A stretch of DNA of 64,000 nucleotides, from contig CM022299.1 of NCBI GenBank assembly GCA_011799875.1, positions 353,134,526-353,198,525 on the forward strand, in the 5' to 3' direction. This document shows positions 32,672 through 43,264 of this stretch, in pieces (positions within the stretch are counted from its first letter, which is position 1; the number at the start of each line of letters is the position of its first letter). The notes under the pieces are model-generated. The model did not search any database, was not told where the DNA came from, and saw only the letters and a program-made list of their open reading frames with translations. Origin of the DNA: Thinopyrum elongatum (lineage: Eukaryota; Streptophyta; Magnoliopsida; Poales; Poaceae). Both the position numbers and the translations under genes were made by a program.

Positions 32672-34155
32672 GGAAAGGGGGTAAAAATCATTTGTATAGC
32701 ACGTCTCTGCACCAGTGGTATAACCAGTTTTCCAGGATCACAAAACCCAAAGCTGATGATTATTTCAAATCCATCAATGTCAAGGCGGCATGCCATACCG
32801 ACGAGCCTTATATTTTGGCAAATCAAGCAATACAGATATTTATCTTGGAAGACACATTTGCACATAACGAAGACTGGAGAGTATTGCAAAAGTTTGAGCA
32901 GAGGAATTCGTTAAATGAAGTTGCACAAAAAGATGATGCTTACACTGCTGCTGATGTAGAAGATTCCACCGATGTTCATAGTATCTTTGAGAACCATCAC
33001 ATCAATAAGGTTGGCGAAAAGATTCCCTGTCGGGCTATGGACGTAGAAGAGTTGATCAATAAGAAGCCAACATTCGAGGACATTGAGGATGAAGAAGAAG
33101 ATGACACTGGGGGAATTACGATTCAGACTGATACACATGGCGAAGATGTTGATGCTGCTGCTGCGGATGATGATTAGATTGCTTTTGTTGTATTTGCCTG
33201 TGAGAAGACGACTTTTTATCTACTAGGTGAAATTGTGTTTGCTATGACAACTGAAACCTGATGAAGTTGTTGTTTAGTATTTTGCTATGAGAACATCACT
33301 TATTATGTATGTTCATTTGTGTTTGGTGATTGTATGACGACTAAAACATGATGACATTATTGTTTAGTTGTACTCATATTTGGCTGTGAAACTTGTATTT
33401 GATGACATAGTTCGCTGTTGGACTGCAATTTGCTCTACGTCTTCCAATGAGAACAAAGCTGACCCGATAGGGCCTCTGCTAATTTATTTATTTATTAAAG
33501 GGCCTCTGCTAATTTATTTATTAGCAAAACGGGGTACCCCCTAATTTTCGTTAATAGAAATCATTAGATGTTCACAGCACTACGCCAAACCTACTAAACA
33601 AGTTTCATTCATTACTAGTTTCACCAAAGTGCTCATGTCATAGCCACTAAATACATCACGAGTGCTACGTACACTGCAAATAAAGAGACAATCATCCTAC
33701 AGAGCACAACGATCTTGCCCGTTATCTTCACAAGCTCTTTCATATCCTCATTGCTGCCAAGGCCATTCAACAACTGTTGCTTGGCCATGATCAGATGAAC
33801 TGCATCTTTAACATTCTGCTCTACATGTTCCTCTTCTTTCGTTCCTTCGGTTACTTGTCCAACACCCCAACCTGCTGGTATTGGGATTCCTCGGCTAACC
33901 AAATAATCAGCGTAGTTCCATTCCCCCACATCAGCAACTTCCCAGAAACACAAATCACAAGAATCTTCCCTTTTCTGCACGAATCAAATTGGAAGATCAT
34001 CAACCAAACTATTAAAAAAACAGCAACTGAAAACAGGCAAACATCTTAAACATATTATTACCCCATGATTCAGGCATTTGTAGAAGACTTGGCCAGGGTT
34101 GAGGATTGTAGTTGAGACGCGATGGATGACTCTTGGTGATTTGCAGCAGTGGCAC

Positions 34156-35752
34156 TGATACGTCTCCAAAGTCTCCATAATTTTTGCTTGTTCCATGCTA
34201 TTATATTATCATTCTTGGATGTTTTACAATCATTTTATAGCAACTTTATATCATTTTTTGGGACTAACCTATTGACATAGTGCCCAGTGCCAGTTGCTAT
34301 TTTTTGCTTGTTTTTTACTTCGCAGAATATCAGTACCAAATGGAGTCCAAACACAGTGAAACTTTTTGGAGATTTTTTCTGGACCAGAAGACACCCGATG
34401 GGCCAAAGAAGTACCACAGGGGAGGCCCGAGGTGAGCACAAGGCACCTGGGCGCGCCAGGAGGCCCAGGCGCACCCAGGTGGGTTGTGCCCACCTCGGTG
34501 ACCTCCCGCACCGCCTCTTCGCCCTATAAATTCCCAAATATTCCCGAAACCCTAGGGGAGTCGATGAAACACAATTCCAGCTGCCGCAAGTTCCAGAACC
34601 ACAAGATCCAATCTAGACACTCTCACGGAGGGGTTCATCATACTCAGTGGTGCCTTTTCGATGATGCGTGAGTAGTTCACCATAGACCTACGGGTCCATA
34701 GGCAGTAGCTAGATGGCTTCTCTCTTTTTGATTATCAATACAATGGTCTCTTGGAGATCTATTTGATGTAACTCTTTTTTGCGGTGTGTTTGTTGGGATC
34801 TGATGAACTTTGAGTTTATGATCAGATCTATATCCATGAATATTATTTGAGTCTTCTTTTGATCTCTTATATGCATGATTATTTATAGCCTCGTATTTCT
34901 TCTTCGAATCTTTGGTTTAGCTAGGCCAACTAGATCAATTTTTCTTGCCATGGGAAGAGGTGCTTTGTGATGGGTTCGATCTTGCGATGTTCTTTCCCAG
35001 TGACAGAAGGGGCAGCAAGACACGCATGTATAATTGCTATTAAAGATAACAAGATGGGGGCTATTCCTACATGAATAGATCTCGGCTACATCATGTCATC
35101 GTTCTTATTGCATTACTCCGTTTCTCCATGAACTTAATACACTAGATGCATGCTGGATAGCGGTCGATGTGTGGAGTAATAGTAGTAGATGCAGGAAGGA
35201 GTCGGTCTACTAATCTTGGACGTGATGCCTATATATTGATCATTGCCTGGATATCGTCATAATTATTCGATCTTCTATCAATTGCCCAACAGTAAATTTT
35301 TTACCCACCGTATGCTATTTTCTCGAGAGAAGCCACTAGTGAAATCTACGGCCCCGGGTCTATCCTTTATCATATTTGCTTTGAGATCTATTTTTATTCA
35401 CTTTTATTTTCAGATCTATTATTTCAAAAACCCAAAAATACCTTGATGCACCTTTTTTATTACTTATTTTATTTCGCGTTTTATCGAGAGCTATTTATCC
35501 AATCTATCACAAATATTTTCCCGTTCACTTGCCAATTTCTGGCGCGGTTACCCAGGAGGGATTGACAACCCCTCTTACACGTTGGGTTGCAAGTATTTGC
35601 TCTTTGTGTGCAGGTACCGTTTACATAGTGTTGCTTGGTTCTCCTACTGGATTGATACCTTGGTTTCATAACTGAGGGAAATACCTACCATAGTTGTACT
35701 GCATCATCCCTTCCTCTTTGGGGAAATACCGACGAAGTTTCAAGCGACATCA
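34156..35752 (+). repeat. 5' LTR of the 34156 element
   Basis: TATAAAT is at 34525-34531. About 210 bases before its end it contains TGGCGCGGTTACCC (35540), a one-base variant of a tRNA-Asp primer site, followed by leader-like sequence. Ends at CA 35752. Confidence 0.93.
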
Positions 35753-35763
35753 AAAGGAATTTC

Positions 35764-35781
35764 TGGCGCCGTTGCCGGGGA
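35764..35781 (+). other. Primer-binding site, tRNA-Asp type
   Basis: TGGCGCCGTTGCCGGGGA is complementary to the 3' end of plant tRNA-Asp over all 18 bases. It lies 11 bases after the LTR, an unusually large gap. Confidence 0.88.
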
Positions 35782-35976
35782 GACATCATCAACATCTATC
35801 AGGTTCCTAATCACAAATCTCATCTCCTTGCAATTTACATTATTTGCCATTTGCCTCTCATTTTCATCTCCCCCACTTCACAAAAAATTGCCGTTTTATT
35901 CGCCCTCTTTTTCGTTCGCAGTTTTCTCGTCAGATCTATCTTTTTGTGTGTGATCTTGTTTGCCTACTATGTCGTT

Positions 35977-36791
35977 ATGGCTAGTTCTTCCTCTGTTGCG
36001 TGTACCCCCAAGAACGAGGTTCTTAATTTTAAACAAAGGGGAGGGGAGATCTAAAAGATGCTTGCTATAGGATTTGCAATGCTCATAATAAATCTGTTCG
36101 TAAGCAATCTACTGTTGTTCTTCTTCGTAGTTTTTATGTGGGCATCGCCACTTGGTATAGATTCATCCTTGATACGATTACCGATGGAAATTTCTTGATG
36201 TGTCCATCTTTGGATGCTTTTAATGCCATGGGAGATCTAGTAAGTGCACCACCTATCATTATTAATGAAACAATCTTAACTCTTGAGCATGTTATGCAAA
36301 GATTAGATGCTATTGAAAAAAAGATGGTCACCTTAGAGCAAATTGAAAACTTGGATACAAAGATGCAGAATCTTGCTAATAAATTTGGGTCAAAAGCGGG
36401 CGATGTTTTCAAATTACTAAGGGAAAAGAAAACCATAACGAACGAAAGAATTGGAGAGAGTCCTTCTCGGATTGATAAGTTGGCAGAATTTTTTAGTAAT
36501 TTAAGCTCGGCTTTTGCTTCTACTAAAACTATTGAAAAAACTCCCGTAAAAATTGGCAAGATTACACAAGTCACTAAGAACAAGGGTGCAACTTCTAATA
36601 ATAACAAAGAAGGTCTTAAAATGATTAGTATTCACCCCGACTTTGTTGAAGTTGTGAGAGACCCTACTTACAAGAATGAATTCTTCAATCTTATTCCTAG
36701 AAGTATTATTATCAAAAATATGCATGCTAAATCTTTGAAGAATATTGGTTGTGTGATTGAGGAATTGGAAACCAAAGATGACAATACTTAA
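35977..36791 (+). pseudogene. Gag-like ORF of the 34156 element (one frameshift)
   Basis: A frame opens at 35977 (MASSSSVACTPKNEV) and stops at 36052-36054. One base is missing near 36046-36050, and the continuing frame then runs to 36791 without a stop. Recognisable pieces are RICNAHNKS (near 36070), YVGIATWYRFILDTITDG and ETILTLEHVMQRLDAIEKKM, the last beginning a coiled coil. A Lys/Asn-rich middle and a short C-terminal block (SIHPDFVEVVRDP) complete it. No zinc knuckle is seen. It corresponds to the gag N-terminus of this lineage; nothing of pol follows. The remainder of the internal region to 39192 is A/T-rich and noncoding. Confidence 0.72.
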
Positions 36792-37448
36792 ATCTTTGCG
36801 TTATGCCTAGCTAGGGGCATAAAACGATAGCGCTTCTTGGGAGGCAACCCAATGAATAAAATGTATTTTTGCCTTTTTCTTTCTGTTCTTGAGTGTTCAC
36901 ACAATTATACGTCTTTTATTATTGTGTTTTTATGTTTTAATTAGTATTTGTGCCAAGTAAATCCTTTGGGATAGCTTTGGTGATAGTTGATTTGATCCTG
37001 TTGAAAAACAGAAACTTTTGCGTCCAGTAACAGAATTTTTTAAATTCACGGAAGCGACGAAAAATTCTGAATTTTTTACACAAGATTGATATGCAAATTT
37101 CCTATGTTTTCCTGATATTTCCGAATTTTTAGAGTTATATAATTATTTGAATAATTCGCATCTTTGAAGATTGTTCTGTTTTTGACAGATTCTGTTTTAT
37201 TTGCATTGTGTGCTTATTTTGATGAATCTATGAATTGTATCGGGGGGTATAAGCCATGGCAAAGTTAGAATACAGTAGATATAATTCAATAACAAAATTT
37301 GAATGTGTTTGCAATAGTACTTAAAGTAAAGATTGGTTTTCTTATAATAACGGATCTCACGAAGGTTTTGTTAAGTTTTGTGTGATTGAAGTTTTCAAGT
37401 TTTGGGTGAGATCGCGATGGATGAAGGAATAAGGAGTGAAAAGAGCCT

Positions 37449-37519
37449 AAGCTTGGGGATTCCCATGTCACCCCAAGTTAATATTCAAGGAGAACCAAGC
37501 AACTAAGCTTGGGGATGCC
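37449..37519 (+). repeat. Paired polypurine-tract-like motifs inside the 34156 element
   Basis: AAGCTTGGGGAT occurs at 37449-37460 and 37505-37516, 56 bases apart. It is identical to the core of the true polypurine tract at 39217-39230. Noncoding surroundings. Confidence 0.8.
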
Positions 37520-39192
37520 CCGGAAGGCATCCCCTCTTTCTTCTAACGACCATCGGTATTTTACTTGGAGCTATATTTTTATTCATCACATATCATGAGT
37601 TTTGCTTGGAGCGTCTTGTATTATATGAGTCTTTGCTTATTTTGCTTTTTAGTTTGTCACAAGTATCCCTGCTGGACACACCTTTTTGAGAGAGCCAAAA
37701 TTATGCTATGATTTGTTAGAATTGCTCTTTATGCTTCACTTAAATTTTTTGAGCTACGGAATTGCTCTAATGCTTCACTTATATATTTTTGAGCACGGTG
37801 TGCTTTAATAATTTTTGAAGAAATTCTCTCATGCTTCACTTATATTATTTTGAGAGACAAAACATTTTATGCTCATGTTCTTCACTTAGATTTGTTTGAG
37901 CTTGTCAAAAGCAATTGCAATATATGAAACTAGTCCCAAAGTGATAGATATTCAAGACGGATATAATAAAAACTTTCATGAAGATTATTGGACAAAATAA
38001 ACTTGATTCTTTGTAATAGTTTTGAGATATGATGATAGTGATATGTGAGTCATGTTGGTGAGTAATTATGCTTTAGTAAGAATATTGGTGTTAAGGTTTG
38101 TGATTCCCTATGCAAGCATGAAAGTCAATAGTTATGCAATGAAATTACATCCTACTTGTGGTGCATTATTCGGTGTTAGTTATGCTTAATGCTCGCTTAT
38201 GTGATTTTTCGTTTCTTGATTGGTTGCTTCTCAATCTTTTTGCTAGCCTCCACTTGTACTAAGTAGAAATACTACTTGTGCATAAAAAATCCTTAAACCC
38301 AGTTTTACCATATGAGTCCACCATACCTACCTATATGCGGTATTTTCATGCCGTTCTAAGCAAATTTGTATCTGCCATCTCTAAATTTTCAAAATGAATT
38401 TCCTTTTTGTGTGCTCGTACCGCTCATGAAGCAGCAGGGGGTGGCCAATATTTTCCATGCTAGATGTGTTATTCTCAAGATGAGTGTTGATTCACTTATC
38501 ATTGCACGAGAGTACGACAGTAATAGGGATGCCCAGTCCTGAAATGAAAAAGAAATTTACTTTATGTTGTCAAATAATAAATTCCTTGGAAAGTGTTGGT
38601 ATGGAAGGCACCCGTGGATACGGCTAGCCATGGATTGTGAAAGAATGGTGGAAAAAGGAATAAACTTTATTTTATGTTTGGGAACCGCCTATGATATATC
38701 TAGCATGGAAAGTGTTGAGAATTACTAGGTCTTTTTGTTGATGGGAAAAGTATGCCTCTCAAAAAAAATTATCTCTCAATTTAAGCTTTGAGCTCTGGCA
38801 CCTCTACAAATCCCTACTTCCCTCTGTGAAGGGGCTATCTATTTACTTTATGCAATTTTTTATTTTTATTTGAGTCTCCATCTTCTCTTATAAAGCACCA
38901 ACTAAGGGGCGCTACGATCGTACTTGAGCATTGGATGTAGCTAATATGCGAGTGTGTTTCATGAATGGATCAATGATTGAGCATGATGGGCTAGGGATAA
39001 CTTTCTTTAGTGTTGATATTTTGAAAGACATGGTTGCTTGTTGATATGCTTGAGTATTGAAATCTTCATGTCAAAACTAAACTATTGCTTTGAACCATAT
39101 AAAAGTCCAAATGTCCATGCTACAAAAGAAAAGAATATGTGATGAACATGTTAGGCAGCATTCCACATCAAAATTTCTATTTTTATCATTTA

Positions 39193-39230
39193 CCTACTCG
39201 AGGACGAGTAGGAATTAAGCTTGGGGATGC
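39193..39230 (+). other. Hairpin plus polypurine tract before the 3' LTR
   Basis: CCTACTCG-AGGA-CGAGTAGG (39193-39212) is a perfect 8-bp stem with a four-base loop. After AATT, the tract AAGCTTGGGGATGC (39217-39230) abuts the LTR. The same arrangement is found at 43227-43264. Confidence 0.85.
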
Positions 39231-40824
39231 TGATACGTCTCCAACGTATCTATAATTTTTGCTTGTTCCATGCTATTATATTATCATTCTTGGATGTTTT
39301 ACAATCATTTTATAGCAACTTTATATCATTTTTTGGGACTAACCTATTGACATAGTGCCTAGTGCCAATTGTTGTTTTTTTACTTCACAGAATATCAGTA
39401 CCAAACGGAGTCCAAATGCAGCGAAACTTTTTGGAGATTTTTTCTGGACCAAAAGTCACCCAGTGGGCCAAAGAAGTACCAGAGGGGAGGTCCGAGGTGA
39501 GCACAAGACACCTGGGCGCGCCAGGAGGTCCAGGCGCGCCCAGGTGGGTTGAGCCCACCTCGGTGACCTCCCGCACTGCCTCTTCGCCCTATAAATTTCC
39601 AAATATTCCAGAAACCATAGGGGAGTCGACGAAACACAATTCCAGCCGCCGCAAATTCCAGAACCACGAGATCCAATCTAGACACCATCACGGAGGGGTT
39701 CATCATACTCAGTGGTGCCTCTCCGATGATGCGTGAGTAGTTCACCATAGACCTACGGGTCCGCAGGCAGTAGCTAGATGGCTTCTTCTCTCTTTTTGAT
39801 TCTCAATACAATGGTCTCTTGGAGATCTATTTGATGTAACTCTTTTTTGCGGTGTGTTTGTTGGGATCCGATGAACTTTGAGTTTATGATCAGATCTATA
39901 TCCACGAATATTATCTGAGTCTTCTTTTGATCTCTTATATGCATGATTATTTATAGCCTCGTATTTCTTCTTCGAAACTTTGGTTTAGTTAGGCCAGCTA
40001 GATCGATTTTTCTTGCCATGGGAAGAGGTGCTTTGTGATGGGTTCGATCTTGCGGTGTTCTTTCCCAGTGAGAGAAGGAGCAGCAAGACACACATGTATC
40101 ATTGCTATTAAGGATAACAAGATGGGGGCTATTCCTACATGAATAGATCTCGTCTACATCAAGTCATCGTTCTTATTGCATTACTCCGTTTCTCCATGAA
40201 CTTAATACACTAGATGCATGCTGGATAGCGGTCGATGTGTGGAGTAATAGTAGTAGATGCAGGCAGGAGTCGGTCTACTAATCTTGGACGTGATGCCTAT
40301 ATATTGATCATTGCCTTGGATATCGTCATAATTATTCGATCTTCTATCAATTGCCCAACAGTAATTTGTTTACCCACCATATGCTATTTTCTCGAGAGAA
40401 GCCACTAGTGAAATCTACGGCCCCCGGGTCTATCCTTTATCATATTTACTTTGAGATCTATTTTTATTCGCTTTTATTTTCAGATCTATTATTCCAAAAA
40501 CCCAAAAAATACCTTGCTGCACCTTTTTTTATTACTTATTTTATTTCGTGTTTTATCGAGAGCTATTTATCCAATCTATCACAAATATTTTTCCGTTCAC
40601 TTGCCAATTTCTGGCGCCGTTACCCAGGAGGGATTGACAACCCCTCTTACACATTGGGTTGCAAGTATTTGTTATTTGTGTGCAGGTGCCGTTTACATAG
40701 TGTTGCTTGGTTCTCCTACTGGATTGATACCTTGGTTTCATAACTGAGGGAAATACCTACCGTAGCTGCACTGCATCATCCCTTCCTCTTTGGGGAAATA
40801 CCGACGTAGTTTCAAGCGACATCA
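39231..40824 (+). repeat. 3' LTR of the 34156 element
   Basis: Aligned along its full length with 34156-35752, with few differences. TATAAAT is at 39590-39596. An embedded primer-site-like TGGCGCCGTTACCCAGGA is at 40612-40629, 195 bases before the LTR end. Followed by GGCAC. Confidence 0.94.
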
Positions 40825-41074
40825 GGCACCACACCAACGGCAGCGGGGTGCGATGAGCAACCGACTGCGGTGAGTGTGCCGACGGGGGTGTGATGAGACC
40901 CACAGGCGGTGGTACGGGTGGCGGCTTCGCGCACATCTGGTTGTTGCCTCGATCGCCTGCTGAAGAGCAGGTGGACGAGCCAGCGGACATGGTGGCTGCG
41001 GCCGGAGTAACTAGAGAAAAGGAGAAGCGAACATTGGATATGTCAGTTTCATTACTTGCAGAGTAGCATAGCAC

Positions 41075-41082
41075 TATATATA
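41075..41082 (-). promoter_or_regulatory. TATA box of the GRF zinc-finger gene
   Basis: Minus-strand TATATATA lies 85 bases upstream of the ATG at 40990. It supports that start over the upstream in-frame ATG at 41074, which would abut the box. Confidence 0.6.
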
Positions 41083-41615
41083 GTCTAGGTTTGGATTCGA
41101 ACCAGTTACAGGATCACGTCTCTCTTTTTTCTAAAAGTCGCCAATGTCTCTTTACTGGTACACTAGCTTGTTCTGTACGCCTTCTCAAGTCTTTGATTTT
41201 CGGGAATGTCATCTGGCGAACGTTCCCTGGGAGGAGGACGACAAACAAATGCATTTCCTGGCAATTTTAGTTGCGATGCAAGATCAAACGATGGCAGTTT
41301 CAGGAATGTTATCTGGCGAATGAGCCCAGCTTTTCTTTTCTTCCAAAAAATTATGCTACGTGGTGTCGGCTAAGTCAATAAATGATTGTGCCTACCTTGA
41401 CTGTTGGATTGACATTCAACGTCTGTCGTGTTTCGTCAATCTCTTCTTACTCCAGCCGCCAAAGCCAAACCAGCGCCGGTAGGACCGCCTGGTCCCGCCT
41501 CCCACGGCTGGTTGTGCTGCCGCGCATGCATCACAGCCACATCACACCCTAAAACTCTGGCGCATCTTCCCCGACTCATGTCTGAGGCCTCACCGTCGTC
41601 CTTCTCCTTGGTTCG
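41083..41615. other. Noncoding DNA upstream of the GRF gene, with first copy of a longer repeat
   Basis: 41083-41380 shows no gene; GGAATGTYATCTGGCGAAYG occurs twice (about 41208 and 41301). From about 41380 the sequence (landmark CCAAACCAGCGCCGG at 41465) matches copies around 56704 and 57444. The copy is cut at 41615 by the next retrotransposon and continues after 55839. Confidence 0.6.
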
Positions 41616-43226
41616 TGATGTCTACTACACAAGTTGTTCTTGTAGACTCGTGTTGGGCCTCCAAGCGCAGAGTTTTGTAGGACAGTAGCAATTTTCCCTC
41701 AAGTGGATGACCTAACGTTTATCAATCCGAGGGAGGCGTAGGATGAAGATGGTCTCTCTCAAACAACCCTGCAACCAAATAACAGAAAGTCTCTTGTGTC
41801 CCCAACACACCAAATACAATGGAAATTTGTATAGGTGCACTAGTTCGGCGAAGAGATGGTGATACAGGCGTAGTAATGATAGTACATATTGATTTTTGTA
41901 ATAGGAACAATAAAAAACAGCAAGGTAGCGATTGATAAAACGGAGCACACACGGTATTGCAATGCTTGAAAATGAGGCCTAGAGTCCGTACTTTCGCTAG
42001 TGCAATCTCTCAACAATGCTAATATAATTGGATCATATAACCTTCCCTCAACGTGCGATGAAGAATCACCCCAAAGATCCTATCTAGCGGAGAACATAAG
42101 AAGAAATTGTTTGTAGGGTACGAAACCACCTCAAAATTATTCTTTCCGATCAATCCATCCTAGAGTTCGTACTAAAATAACACCAAGCTATTCTTTCCGA
42201 TCGATCTAACCAAGAGTTCGTACTAAAATAACACCATATGATACACATCAACCAACTCTAATGTCACCTACATACTCCAATGTCACCGCGAGTATCCGTG
42301 AGTTGATTATGCGATGTGCATCAAACAATTTCAGATTCATAATACTCAATCCAACACAAAGAACCTCAAAGAGTGCCCCAAGATTTCTACCGAAGAAACA
42401 AGGATGAAAACGTGCATCAACCCCTATGCATAGATTACCCCAATGTCACCTCGGGAATCCACGAGTTGAGTGCCAAGACATAGATCAAGTGCTCCCAAAT
42501 CCATAAAAGTATTCAATCCAATAAAACGAAATCTCAAAGGGAAAACACAATTCATCACAACAATAGATAGGGGAAAACACCATATGATCCAACTATATTA
42601 ACAAAGCCCGCGATACATCAAGATCGTGCCATCTCAAGAACACGAGAGAGAGAGAGAGAGAGATTAGACACATAGCTATTGGTACAAACCCTCATCCCCG
42701 AGGGAAGACTACTCCCTCCTCATCATGGCGGCCGTCGGGATGATGAAGATGGCCACCGGTGATGATTTTCCCCTCCGGCAGGGTGCCGGAACAGGATCTA
42801 GATTGGTTTTTCGTGGCTACAAAGGCTTGCGGCGGCGGAACTTCTGATCTAGGGTTATTTCTGATGGTTTCTCTATTTATAGGATTTTTCAGCATTGGAA
42901 TCACGTGAAGATGGGCCTCGAGGTGGGCACAACCCACCTGGGCGCGCCTGGGCCTCCTGGCGCGCCCGGGTGTCTTGTGCTCACCTCCTTCACCTTCTGG
43001 TCCTCCCATGAAGCTTCTAGTGCCTCTTTTGTTCCAAAAAAATCATCAAAATTTTCGTTGCATTTGGAGAACTTTTGTTTCTGCACAAAAAACAACACCA
43101 CGGTAGTTCTGCTGAAAACAACGTTAGTCCGGGTTAGTTCCATCCAAATCATACCAAAACCATATAAAATTATTGTAAACATGGCATGAACACTTTATAA
43201 ATTATAGATATGTTGGAGACGTATCA
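41616..43226 (-). repeat. 3' LTR of the minus element
   Basis: Plus-strand start TGATGTCTACTACACAAG and end GGAGACGTATCA; matches 54232-55839. A GA microsatellite is at about 42645-42662. ORFs in it are incidental. Confidence 0.94.
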
Positions 43227-43264
43227 GCATCCCCAAGCTTAATTCCTACTCGTCCTCGAGTAGG
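43227..43264 (-). other. Polypurine tract and adjoining hairpin (minus element)
   Basis: Minus strand: AAGCTTGGGGATGC (43240-43227) abuts the LTR and is preceded by the CCTACTCG / CGAGTAGG stem (43264-43245), exactly as in the 34156 element. Confidence 0.85.

Larger units (their letters stand above)
26009..32717 (+). mobile_element. Inner CACTA transposon without transposase, carrying two own genes
   Basis: Begins CACTAGTGCAG at 26009 and ends CTGCACCAGTG at 32717, an imperfect inverted repeat. It is flanked by the three-base duplication GTA (26006-26008 and 32718-32720), the size typical of CACTA elements. Removing it with one GTA rejoins the outer transposase frame, which independently fixes both ends. 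No transposase is inside, so mobility would depend on an enzyme from elsewhere. Contents in order: subterminal 84-bp repeats, a coiled-coil ORF, a ~500-bp array, a leader with a 35-bp minisatellite, a B3-like gene and 3' subterminal repeats. Stretches 27605-28221 and 32040-32440 show no gene. Confidence 0.93.
22915..33177 (+). pseudogene. CACTA transposase (TNP2 type), split by the inner CACTA
   Basis: Encodes the cut-and-paste transposase of CACTA/En-Spm elements. A transposase-associated domain is at the start (22915-23130, with RCPCSRF). The TNP2 core is at about 23735-24300 (RLGLATDGFNPF, LLIPGPKNPGKD). A DUF4218-like part lies at about 24880-25240 (HDCHVLLQR, AVHLPNEALLRG) and a DUF4216-like part at 25790-26008, resuming at 32718-32900 (DEPYILANQA). 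The acidic C-terminus ends at 33177. Introns are 25449-25546 and 25635-25715. TCTAACAG just before the ATG looks like a splice acceptor, so an upstream exon is likely. Defects: extra T in 23695-23698, TAG 24422-24424, frameshifts near 24575 and 24798, and a shift near 25180. Removing 26009-32717 plus one GTA restores Trp-Tyr codons and frame. Confidence 0.9.
22902..33632 (+). mobile_element. Outer CACTA transposon (termini not in view)
   Basis: Identified by the TNP2-type transposase gene below. Its left end is beyond LTR-A and its right end was not found. The intact stretch is interrupted by the inner CACTA at 26009-32717. The convergent GRF zinc-finger gene at 33633-40990 probably belongs to it, because such genes are abundant beside Triticeae CACTA transposases, but that is inference. 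The 455 bases between the two genes (33178-33632) contain only a 30-bp direct repeat (GGGCCTCTGCT at 33470 and 33500) and A/T-rich sequence. Confidence 0.75.
34156..40824 (+). mobile_element. Athila-like LTR retrotransposon, non-autonomous (6.7 kb)
   Basis: LTRs of 1597 and 1594 bp begin TGATACGTCTCC and end GACATCA. GGCAC flanks both sides (34151-34155 and 40825-40829), an exact duplication. A tRNA-Asp primer site and a polypurine tract are present, but internally only a gag-like frame exists, with no protease, polymerase or integrase. Sabrina- or WHAM-type families of Triticeae have this structure; I name them only as likely relatives. Inserted antisense into exon 1 of the GRF gene. Confidence 0.95.
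33633..40990 (-). pseudogene. GRF-type zinc-finger protein gene, exon 1 split by a retrotransposon
   Basis: Coding runs on the minus strand. Exon 1 starts at 40990 (MSAGSSTCSSAG), continues to 40825, is broken by the element at 34156-40824, and resumes at 34150-34062. The intron is 34061-33975 (GTAATA...GTGCAG). Exon 2 runs 33974-33633. Joined across one target duplication it gives about 198 residues with no stop. A zinc finger of the GRF type is formed from WCHCC, NPGQVFYKC and CDLCFWE; the namesake Arg is Gln here. A helical region follows and a hydrophobic C-terminus (VVLCRMIVSLFAVYVALVM) looks like a membrane segment. GRF fingers bind single-stranded nucleic acid in other proteins; the role here is unknown. 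The gene is convergent with the outer CACTA transposase. The only visible defect is the insertion. Confidence 0.8.

Noticed and set aside
32357..32914. 185-codon plus-strand frame
   Set aside because: Spans the inner CACTA end and a different frame of the outer transposase; chance.
40757..41074. Upstream ATG at 41074 as the GRF gene start
   Set aside because: It abuts the TATA box at 41075-41082, so it would precede the transcript start; 40990 fits.
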